Below the pieces are notes generated by a model. It was not told where the DNA came from. It was given only the letters and a program-made list of their open reading frames with translations, and did no database searches. 64,000 bases of DNA from LMUY01 sp965199095 (GTDB lineage Bacteria; Pseudomonadota; Alphaproteobacteria; Acetobacterales; Acetobacteraceae), in contig CBDAQM010000007.1 of assembly GCA_965199095.1 (NCBI GenBank), positions 124,001-188,000 of the forward strand, read 5' to 3'. The position numbers were made by a program, and so were the translations under genes. This document shows positions 17,558 to 24,183 of the stretch, one piece after another. Every line of letters starts with the position of its first letter. The stretch's first letter is position 1.

Positions 17558-19402
17558 ATGCTGACCTGGTTCGAACGGATCATCCACCCAACTGCGCCAC
17601 CTCCGCCGGGCCAACCGCCAGACGGGATGCTGGCGTTCTACTGGCATTTCATCCGCCAGTCGCGCGGGCTCGTCGTGGCCCTGTTCGGCGTCGGCATGCT
17701 GACCGCGCTGGTCGACAGCGTCATACCGGTGTTCGTCGGCCGCGTCGTGTCGCTGGTGAACCAGTTCGGCCCGGCGCAGCTTTGGCCCGACGCCCATTGG
17801 CAGTTGCTCGGCATGGCCGCGTTCATCCTGATCGGGCGGCCCGTCGCGATGCTGATGCGCAACCTGGTGACCAACCAGGCCATCGCGCCCGGCATGACCA
17901 ATTTGGTGCGCTGGCAGAGCCACTGGCACGTGGTGCGGCAGAGCTGGACGTTCTTCCAAAACGACTTCGCCGGCCGCATCGCCAACCGGGTCATGCAGGT
18001 GGGCCCGGCGCTGCGCGAGAGCGTGGTCGGCACCACCAACGCCGTGTGGTACATCATCGTCTATGGCGGCAGCGCCATGCTGCTGCTGGGCCGGGCAGAC
18101 CCGATCCTGGCGCTTCCCATCGCGGCCTGGTTCGTCTGCTACGTCATCCTGCTCCGCAGTTTCGTGCCGCGCGCCCGCCTGCGGTCCCGCCGGGTGTCGG
18201 AGGTGCGGTCCGGCCTGACCGGCCGGGTGGTGGACAGCTACACCAACATCCTCACCGTCAAGCTGTTCGCCCGCGCGCGGGACGAGGACGCGCATGTCCA
18301 AAGCGCCGTGGACGAGCACACCACCGCCTACCGCGACCAGTTGCGGCTGATCACGACCTTCGTGCTGTCGCTGCACGGCCTCAACGCCTGCATGATGGTG
18401 GGCACGGGCACGCTGGCGGTCTGGCTGTGGACCCGGGGCATGGTCAGCGTCGGCACCGTGGCGATGGCGCTGCCGCTGTCCTGGCAGCTCTCCAACATCT
18501 CCGGCTGGGTGTCGGACAACGTGACGTCGATCTTCGAGAACGTGGGCGTCGTGCAGGACGCCATGCGCTCCATCGCGGTGCCGCAGCAACAGCCGGACGC
18601 GGCGGGCGCCCGGCCGCTGATCGTGACGGAGGGGGCGATCCGGTTCGAGCAGTTGCGCTTCGGCTACGGCACCGACCGGGGCGTGCTGCACGGCGTGGAC
18701 CTGGCGATCCGCCCCGGCGAGCGGATCGGGCTGGTGGGCCAATCCGGCGCAGGCAAGTCGACCCTGGTGAACCTGCTGCTCGGCTTCTACACGCCCGAGG
18801 CCGGGCGCATCCTGATCGACGGCCAGGACATCGCCCTGGTGACGCAGGAGAGCCTGCGCGGGCAGATCGGCATGGTGACGCAGGACACCTCCTTGCTGCA
18901 CCGCTCCATCTGCGACAACATCCGCTATGGCCGGCCGGAGGCGCCGGAGGCGGAGGTGGTCGATGCCGCCCGGCGCGCCCATGCTGACGGGTTCATCCGG
19001 ACGCTGCAGGATTGGAACGACCGCCGCGGCTACGAGGCGCATGTCGGCGAGCGCGGCGTGAAACTGTCCGGCGGCCAGCGGCAGCGGATCGCGATCGCGC
19101 GGGTCATCCTGAAGGACGCGCCGATCCTGGTGCTGGACGAAGCGACCAGCGCCTTGGATTCGGAGGTTGAAAACGCCATCCAGGAGCAGTTGGACGGGCT
19201 GATGGAAGGCCGCACGGTGATCGCCATCGCCCACCGGCTGTCGACCTTGGCCCGGATGGACCGCATCGTGGTGCTGGACCAGGGCCGGATCGTGGAACAG
19301 GGCAGCCATGCCGGGCTGCTGGCGACCGGCGGTGCGTATTCGCGGCTATGGCAGCGTCAATCCGGGGGGTTTCGGGAGCAGTTGCCGGCGGAGGCTGGCT
19401 GA
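17558..19402 (+). CDS. ABC exporter, fused permease and ATPase
   Basis: The 614-residue half-transporter has an N-terminal six-helix type IV exporter domain (about 40-340) and a C-terminal nucleotide-binding domain (about 365-600) with Walker A GQSGAGKST, signature LSGGQRQR, Walker B ILVLDEATSALD and H-loop AIAHRLSTL. It would work as a homodimer in the inner membrane, exporting lipids, drugs or peptides, as MsbA and related proteins do. ATG 17558 follows a weak ribosome site. No accessory periplasmic adaptor lies nearby. The substrate cannot be told from the sequence. A family 1 repeat pair follows the stop. Confidence 0.92.
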   Translation: MLTWFERIIHPTAPPPPGQPPDGMLAFYWHFIRQSRGLVVALFGVGMLTALVDSVIPVFVGRVVSLVNQFGPAQLWPDAHWQLLGMAAFILIGRPVAMLMRNLVTNQAIAPGMTNLVRWQSHWHVVRQSWTFFQNDFAGRIANRVMQVGPALRESVVGTTNAVWYIIVYGGSAMLLLGRADPILALPIAAWFVCYVILLRSFVPRARLRSRRVSEVRSGLTGRVVDSYTNILTVKLFARARDEDAHVQSAVDEHTTAYRDQLRLITTFVLSLHGLNACMMVGTGTLAVWLWTRGMVSVGTVAMALPLSWQLSNISGWVSDNVTSIFENVGVVQDAMRSIAVPQQQPDAAGARPLIVTEGAIRFEQLRFGYGTDRGVLHGVDLAIRPGERIGLVGQSGAGKSTLVNLLLGFYTPEAGRILIDGQDIALVTQESLRGQIGMVTQDTSLLHRSICDNIRYGRPEAPEAEVVDAARRAHADGFIRTLQDWNDRRGYEAHVGERGVKLSGGQRQRIAIARVILKDAPILVLDEATSALDSEVENAIQEQLDGLMEGRTVIAIAHRLSTLARMDRIVVLDQGRIVEQGSHAGLLATGGAYSRLWQRQSGGFREQLPAEAG

Positions 19403-19423
19403 TTACAGGTTGCCGGCAGCACT

Positions 19424-19520
19424 TCTCCCTCTCCTTCTGGGAGACGGCCGGGGTGAGGGTCCAACGCCCGAGACCGTGCACTTGGCCCTCACTTTCACCC
19501 AACCTCTCCCACAGGGAGGG
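19424..19520. repeat. Family 1 inverted repeat pair (REPIN-like), copy 2
   Basis: The left unit (19424-19460) has the CCCTCTCC...GGGAGA hairpin and GGGTGAGGG; the right unit (19484-19520) is inverted, with CCCTCACTTTCACCC and a CCTCTCCC...GGGAGG hairpin. The spacer is 23 bp. Both units are slightly degenerate. It separates the ABC exporter gene from atpI. Confidence 0.75.
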
Positions 19521-19663
19521 CTTGCGGGTCATCTGAGGCCATGAGGCTTTGGCATGAGTATTGCGGCCCGTAATCGCAGCGCGTGTTCTTGACACTCCAT
19601 TACCTCGCGGTTAGCAAGCCCACGCCTTCTGACAGCCCGCAGCAGCGGGCGCGGAGAGCGGAT

Positions 19664-19948
19664 ATGGATGACGATTTCGAACGCCGGCTGAATGCCGCAC
19701 GAGGTCGGCGGGCGCCTGTCGACGCGTCCACCCGATCGGTCGGCGCGTCTGCCTGGGGTATCGGGACGCGCGTCGGGGTGGAGCTGCTTTCCGCCTTGAT
19801 CGTGGCCGTCGGGATCGGTTGGGCGCTTGACCGCTGGCTGCACACCTCACCGTTGTTCCTGGTGATCGGTGTCCTGCTGGGCGGCGCGGCGGGGGTGGCA
19901 AACGTGTGGCGCCTGATGGCGCCGAAGAAGGGACGGGGTAGTGGCTGA
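19664..19948 (+). CDS. atpI: ATP synthase protein I
   Basis: The 94-residue protein has two predicted membrane helices (about 36-58 and 63-85, LFLVIGVLLGGAAGVANVW) after a charged N-terminus. AtpI assists assembly of the c-ring of F0 and is the usual first gene of alphaproteobacterial F0 operons. ATG 19664 with GGAGAG (19653-19658) is preferred to the longer frame from 19583, whose first residues are unlike the family. The stop overlaps the GTG of atpB by 8 bases, indicating translational coupling. Confidence 0.88.
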   Translation: MDDDFERRLNAARGRRAPVDASTRSVGASAWGIGTRVGVELLSALIVAVGIGWALDRWLHTSPLFLVIGVLLGGAAGVANVWRLMAPKKGRGSG

Positions 19949-20702
19949 GGCTTCGGCACCATCGATCGACGCCCTGGGGCAGTTCAGGCTTCATCACGGC
20001 TGGGGCTTGATCGGCAAGTCCGTCAACTTCACGCAGTCGAACGCCTGGATGGTCGCTGGCGGCGTCATGGTGCTGTTCATGCTGGTGTACGGCATGCGAA
20101 ACCGTTCCGTGGTGCCCGGCCGTCTGCAATCGCTGGCGGAGATGAGCTACGGCTTCATTGAGAAGATGTGCCTGGACCAAATCGGCGAGGAAGGCCGTCG
20201 CTTCTTCCCCTTCATCTTCACGCTGTTCTTCTTCGTGCTGATGGGCAATCTGCTCGGGCTGCTGCCCTTCGCCTTCACCTATACCAGCCACATCGCGGTC
20301 ACGGCGGCCTTGGCGGTCATGGTGATCGTGTTCGTGACAATCGTCGCCATCCGCGAGAACGGCCACCACTTCTTCACCGAGTACTTCTTCCCACCGGGCG
20401 CGCCGAAATTGCTGGCGCCGCTGATCATCCCGGTGGAAATCATCTCCTACCTGTCACGCCCGGTCAGCCTGTCGATCCGCCTGTTCGCCAACATGGTTGC
20501 CGGCCACGTGATGTTCGAGGTGTTCGCAACCTTCATCCTCATGTTGTCCGCCGCCGGGGTGCTTGGGACGATCGGGGCGGTGGGACCGTTGGCGATCAAC
20601 GTGATCCTGGTCGGGTTCGAACTGCTGGTCGCCTGTCTGCAGGCCTATGTGTTCGCCATCCTGACCTGCATCTACCTGCATGACGCGGTGCACCTGCACT
20701 AG
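19941..20702 (+). CDS. atpB: F0F1 ATP synthase subunit a
   Basis: A 253-residue integral membrane protein forming the proton half-channels beside the c-ring. The stator helix contains the essential Arg in SRPVSLSIRLFANMVAGH, followed by the C-terminal helices (NVILVGFELLVACLQAYVFA). Start GTG 19941 overlaps the end of atpI. Length and layout match alphaproteobacterial subunit a. It is followed 44 bp later by atpE. Confidence 0.96.
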   Translation: MAEASAPSIDALGQFRLHHGWGLIGKSVNFTQSNAWMVAGGVMVLFMLVYGMRNRSVVPGRLQSLAEMSYGFIEKMCLDQIGEEGRRFFPFIFTLFFFVLMGNLLGLLPFAFTYTSHIAVTAALAVMVIVFVTIVAIRENGHHFFTEYFFPPGAPKLLAPLIIPVEIISYLSRPVSLSIRLFANMVAGHVMFEVFATFILMLSAAGVLGTIGAVGPLAINVILVGFELLVACLQAYVFAILTCIYLHDAVHLH

Positions 20703-20746
20703 CCGTCGGACAGATCTCTCACTTTAACACAGAAGGACTCACCACC

Positions 20747-20971
20747 ATGGACGTCGCCGCCGCTAAGGCCCTTGGGGCTGGTATTGCCGTGATCGCGCTC
20801 GCCGGCGTCGGTATCGGCATCGGCAACATCTTCTCCGCCCTGGTCACCAGCGTGGCGCGCAACCCGTCTGCCCGCGACCAGGTCTTCGGCCTCGGCATCC
20901 TTGGCTTCGCGCTGACGGAAGCCGTGGCGCTGTTCGCCCTGCTGATCTCGTTCCTGATCCTGTTCACCTAA
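20747..20971 (+). CDS. atpE: F0F1 ATP synthase subunit c
   Basis: A 74-residue hairpin of two membrane helices joined by the polar loop RNPSARDQ. The proton-binding acid is Glu58 in ILGFALTEAVALFALL. The first helix has the glycine-rich pattern GAGIAVIALAGVGIGIGN expected for c-ring packing. There is a clear ribosome site AGAAGGA (20731-20737) ten bases ahead of ATG 20747. As many copies of c are needed per enzyme, the stronger ribosome site here fits its required excess. Confidence 0.97.
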   Translation: MDVAAAKALGAGIAVIALAGVGIGIGNIFSALVTSVARNPSARDQVFGLGILGFALTEAVALFALLISFLILFT

Positions 20972-20988
20972 CCGGATCGGGCTTTTCG

Positions 20989-21555
20989 ATGCGTCGCCTC
21001 CATCTGGCAGGCATTGCCGTGCTCCTCATGGCCGCCGGGCCGGAGAAGGAGGGCATGCCGCAACTGAACTTCAAGACTCCGCTCACTGTCAGCCAAGTGG
21101 TTTGGGGCGCGATCATTTTCGCCCTGATCTACGTGCTCATGCAGCGATGGGCGTTGCCGAAGGTCGCCAGCGTGGTGGAGGACCGGCGGACGCGCATCGG
21201 GACTGATTTGGACACCGCCCGGGCTGCCAAGACGGAGGCCGACTCGGCGGTGGCGGAAGTGACGGAGGCGACGCGGCGCGCCCGGTCGGAAAGCCAGGCG
21301 GCGATCGCCACGGCGACGCAGCAGGCCAAGGCGGAGGCGGCAAGCCGCGCCGCCGTGATGAACGAGGCGCTGGACAAGCAACTCAGCGAGGCGGAGGGCC
21401 GGATCGCCGCCGCCCGCACTGCCGCGATGGGGGCGCTGCGCCAGGTGGCAGGCGAGACGGCGACGACCGTCGTCACGCGCCTGACCGGGCATGCACCCGA
21501 CCCGGCAGTGGTCGACCACGCTGTCGTCGGCCTGTTGCCGGCTGCGGCGCACTGA
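20989..21555 (+). CDS. atpF': F0F1 ATP synthase subunit b'
   Basis: The 188-residue protein has a hydrophobic anchor (VVWGAIIFALIYVLMQRWALP, about 38-58) and a long charged helical stalk (about 60-165) rich in Ala, Glu and Arg. Two different b-type subunits are typical of alphaproteobacteria and phototrophs, in which b and b' form a heterodimeric stator. An N-terminal hydrophobic stretch (about 4-16) may be a cleaved leader or reflect a start at ATG 21055, which would give MPQLNFKTPLTVSQV. It is followed 10 bp later by atpF. Confidence 0.9.
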   Translation: MRRLHLAGIAVLLMAAGPEKEGMPQLNFKTPLTVSQVVWGAIIFALIYVLMQRWALPKVASVVEDRRTRIGTDLDTARAAKTEADSAVAEVTEATRRARSESQAAIATATQQAKAEAASRAAVMNEALDKQLSEAEGRIAAARTAAMGALRQVAGETATTVVTRLTGHAPDPAVVDHAVVGLLPAAAH

Positions 21556-21565
21556 GGACCACGCG

Positions 21566-22069
21566 ATGCATGCATTCTTCGCCGAGCCGCGATCCTGGGT
21601 GGCGATCGCCTTCGTCATCTTCTTCGCCGTGTTCGGCTCGAAACTCTGGCGAGCCTTGACCGCCATGCTGGACAAGCACGCCGCCAGCATCCGCAGTGAG
21701 TTGGAGGAGGCCAGTCACCTGCGCAAGGAGGCCGAGCGCATGCTGGCGGACGCGCAGACCCGTCGTGAGGCCGCGCTGACCGAGGCGAAAGCGCTGATCC
21801 AGTCCGCCCATGCCGAGGCCGCCCGCGTGGCGGACCAGGCGCGGGTCGATGCGGAAGCGGCCGGCAAGCGGCGGGAGCAGATGGCGATGGACCGCATCGC
21901 CGCAGCCGAAAAGGCCGCCGTGACGGACGTTCGCGTCGCCGCCGCCGATATCGCCGCCCGGGCGGCGCAGGATGTGATCGCAGCGACCCTGTCGGCGGAG
22001 GCGGACGGCGCCATCATCGACCGCGCCATCGCCAGCCTCCCCGCCGCCCTGGTCCGCCGCGCGGCGTAA
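21566..22069 (+). CDS. atpF: F0F1 ATP synthase subunit b
   Basis: A 167-residue stator subunit with an N-terminal membrane anchor (SWVAIAFVIFFAVFGSKLW, about 9-27) and a long charged coiled coil. ATG 21566, after GAGGA at 21554-21558, fits the family; the longer frame from 21491 overlaps the b' gene. It ends the F0 operon, and no F1 genes follow, as expected for the split atp loci of alphaproteobacteria. A family 1 repeat pair follows the stop. Confidence 0.92.
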   Translation: MHAFFAEPRSWVAIAFVIFFAVFGSKLWRALTAMLDKHAASIRSELEEASHLRKEAERMLADAQTRREAALTEAKALIQSAHAEAARVADQARVDAEAAGKRREQMAMDRIAAAEKAAVTDVRVAAADIAARAAQDVIAATLSAEADGAIIDRAIASLPAALVRRAA

Positions 22070-22082
22070 CGCCAGCTTGTTG

Positions 22083-22175
22083 CTCCCTCTCCCTTTGGAG
22101 AGGGCCGAGGTGAGGGCTGCCGACGACCATACGTGTTTGCAGCACCGTCACCCTGCCCTCTCTCAGAGGGAGAGG
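22083..22175. repeat. Family 1 inverted repeat pair (REPIN-like), copy 3
   Basis: Left unit 22083-22117 (CTCCCTCTCC...GGAGAGGG then GGTGAGGG) and right unit 22147-22175 (CACCCT then CCCTCTCTCAGAGGGAGAGG) are inverted about a 29-bp spacer. The pair sits directly after the F0 operon and may protect its 3' end or stop transcription, which is inference. Confidence 0.78.
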
Positions 22176-22232
22176 TCTTAAGGTAGTTCGACACCGCATA
22201 GTCTGTGCTCAACAAGAACGGAGATCCCTGGA

Positions 22233-23816
22233 ATGGCGTTGACATCCCGCCTGGTTGCGACCTGCCTGGCCGCGACGCTCGGCCTGTCTTCCCTGCCGGC
22301 TCCTGCGGCGACATTCCGGTGGGCCAATGACGGCGACGCCAACTCCATGGACCCCTACACCCGCAGCGAGACGTTCCTGCTCACCTTCACGCAGAATTTC
22401 TACGATCCGCTGGTGCGGCGCGATAAGGACCTGAAGGTCGAGCCGGCCCTGGCCGAAAGCTGGGAGCAGCCGAACGACACCACCTGGCGCTTCCACCTGC
22501 GCCACGGCGTGAAGTTCCACGACGGCACGCCGTTCACAGCCGACGACGTCGTGTTCAGCTACAACCGCGTCATCGCCCCCGGCAGCCAGCTCAACGGCTA
22601 CATGCAGGCGGTGACCGGCGTGAAGAAGATCGACGACTTCACCGTCGACTTCATCACCAAGGTGCCGGACCCGATCTTCCTGCAGGAGATCACGAGCTGG
22701 GGCATCATGTCCAAGGCATGGTGCGAGGCCAACCACGCCGAACAGGCGATGGACCTCACCAAGAAGGACGAGAACTTCGCCACCCGGCACGAGAACGGCA
22801 CCGGCCCGTTCGTGCTGGACGACCGCGAGCCGGATCGCCGCACGACGATGCATGCGTTCCCCGGCTGGTGGGACAAGATGCCGGGCAACCTGGACAAGGT
22901 CGAGTTCAACGTCATCAGCAACGCGGCGACCCGCGTGGCCGCGCTGCTGTCCGGCGACATCGACATGATGTACACGGTCCCGCCGCAGGACGTGCCGCGC
23001 CTGCAGAGCAACGCCGACCTCAAGGTGCTGGAAACGCCGGAGCTTCGCACCGTGTTCCTGGGCTTCGACGAGAGCCGGGACGAGCTGCTGAAGTCGGACG
23101 TGAAAGGCAAGAACCCGTTCAAGGATGTCCGGGTGCGCCGGGCGTTCAACGAGGCGGTCGACATCAAGGCGATCCAGTCCCGCGTGATGCGGGGTGAGTC
23201 CCACCCGACCGGCCTGATGTACGGACCCGGCGTGAACGGTTGGACCGAGGCCTCCGACGTCCGCTACCCCTACGACCCGGCGGACGCGAAGAAGCTGCTC
23301 GCGGATGCTGGATATCCGAACGGCTTCGGCGTCACGCTGGATTGCCCGAACGACCGCTACATCAATGACGAGGCCATCTGCCAGGCCGTCACCGCCATGC
23401 TGGCCCGGATCGGCGTGCGGGTGACGCTGAACGCGCAGACCCGGCTGAAGTATTTCGCGGAAATCAGCAATCCCGACTACCACACCAGCTTCTACATGCT
23501 GGGTTGGACGCCGAACACCTATGACGCGCTGAACTCGTTGTTCAACCTGGCCGGGACGCGCAACGGCACGCGCGGCATCTTCAACGACGGCGGCTATTCC
23601 AACCCGAAATTCGACGCGCTGCTGGACCAGATCGCGGTCCAGACCGACCCGGCGAAGCGCCAGGCCGAGATCCTGGATGCCTCGCAAATCCTAAAGGACG
23701 ACGCGGCCTTCATGCCGCTGCACCAGCAGGTGGTCGTCTGGGCGGCGCGCAAGACCGTCGACCTGGTCGAACAAGCGGATGACGGCTTCCAACTCCGCTT
23801 CGTCTCGGTGAAGTAG
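22233..23816 (+). CDS. ABC transporter substrate-binding protein, family 5 (peptide/nickel type)
   Basis: The 527-residue protein begins with a Sec signal peptide (about 1-27, hydrophobic core LVATCLAATLGLSSLPAPA) and has the family 5 solute-binding pattern: WANDGDANSMDPYTRS, the lobe segment WRFHLRHGVKFHDGTPFTADDVVFS, and VRRAFNEAVD. Such periplasmic proteins deliver peptides or related compounds to a Dpp/Opp-type permease. No permease or ATPase gene is adjacent, so it is an orphan in this window. The last 27 codons are repeated, with decay, at 23957-24037. The ligand is unknown. Confidence 0.9.
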   Translation: MALTSRLVATCLAATLGLSSLPAPAATFRWANDGDANSMDPYTRSETFLLTFTQNFYDPLVRRDKDLKVEPALAESWEQPNDTTWRFHLRHGVKFHDGTPFTADDVVFSYNRVIAPGSQLNGYMQAVTGVKKIDDFTVDFITKVPDPIFLQEITSWGIMSKAWCEANHAEQAMDLTKKDENFATRHENGTGPFVLDDREPDRRTTMHAFPGWWDKMPGNLDKVEFNVISNAATRVAALLSGDIDMMYTVPPQDVPRLQSNADLKVLETPELRTVFLGFDESRDELLKSDVKGKNPFKDVRVRRAFNEAVDIKAIQSRVMRGESHPTGLMYGPGVNGWTEASDVRYPYDPADAKKLLADAGYPNGFGVTLDCPNDRYINDEAICQAVTAMLARIGVRVTLNAQTRLKYFAEISNPDYHTSFYMLGWTPNTYDALNSLFNLAGTRNGTRGIFNDGGYSNPKFDALLDQIAVQTDPAKRQAEILDASQILKDDAAFMPLHQQVVVWAARKTVDLVEQADDGFQLRFVSVK

Positions 23817-23898
23817 CCACCGCCGCCGCGACGAAAAAGCCCTCTCCCAGATGGAGGGGGTTATGAAAAGCTCTCCCAGACGGAGAACGGACGCCCGC

Positions 23899-23946
23899 CT
23901 ACTCCGCGGCCATCGCGTAGGAGTCGAGCGGGGCGCAGGTGCAAAC
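23899..23946 (-). pseudogene. Remnant of the 3' end of gcvP (duplicated copy)
   Basis: The minus strand reads CTCAPLDSYAMAAE followed by TAG, against CTCAPLEAYAMAAE plus TAG at the true gcvP end (24184). Only about 15 codons are recognisable, and there is no gene body. It is the inner half of the tandem duplication at 23745-24230. Confidence 0.65.
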
Positions 23947-23956
23947 TTCGACGCGC

Positions 23957-24037
23957 TCGTCTGGGCAGCCCGCAAAACCGTCGACCTGGTCGAACAGGAA
24001 TGACGGCTTGCAACTCCGCTTCGTCTCGGTGAAGTAG
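23957..24037 (+). pseudogene. Remnant of the 3' end of the solute-binding protein gene (duplicated copy)
   Basis: The stretch matches the last 27 codons of the gene ending at 23816 (ARKTVDLVEQ and the distal LRFVSVK-encoding bases to TAG). A two-base deletion after VEQ shifts the frame to an early TGA. There is no start, so it is a non-coding duplicate. Confidence 0.65.
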
Positions 24038-24059
24038 CCGCCATCGCCGCGACGAAAAG

Positions 24060-24158
24060 CCCTCTCCCTCTGGGAGAGGGTTGGGTGAGGGCATCGCCCA
24101 TTTGACGAAAGCCCTACGCGCGTGACCCTCACCCTACCCTCTCCCAGAGGGAGAGGGT
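24060..24158. repeat. Family 1 inverted repeat pair (REPIN-like), copy 4
   Basis: This is the best-preserved pair. The left unit, 24060-24091, is CCCTCTCCCTCTGGGAGAGGG then TTGGGTGAGGG. The right unit, 24124-24158, is its inverse, GACCCTCACCCTACCCTCTCCC then AGAGGGAGAGGG. The spacer is about 32 bp. It lies between convergent gene ends inside the second copy of the tandem duplication. Confidence 0.85.
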
Positions 24159-24183
24159 TATGACGGAGAACCGATGCCCGCCC

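Noticed and set aside
17471..19309. 612-codon minus-strand frame opposite the ABC exporter
   Set aside because: The plus strand carries all ABC motifs; the opposite frame has low-complexity His/Asp/Gln composition.
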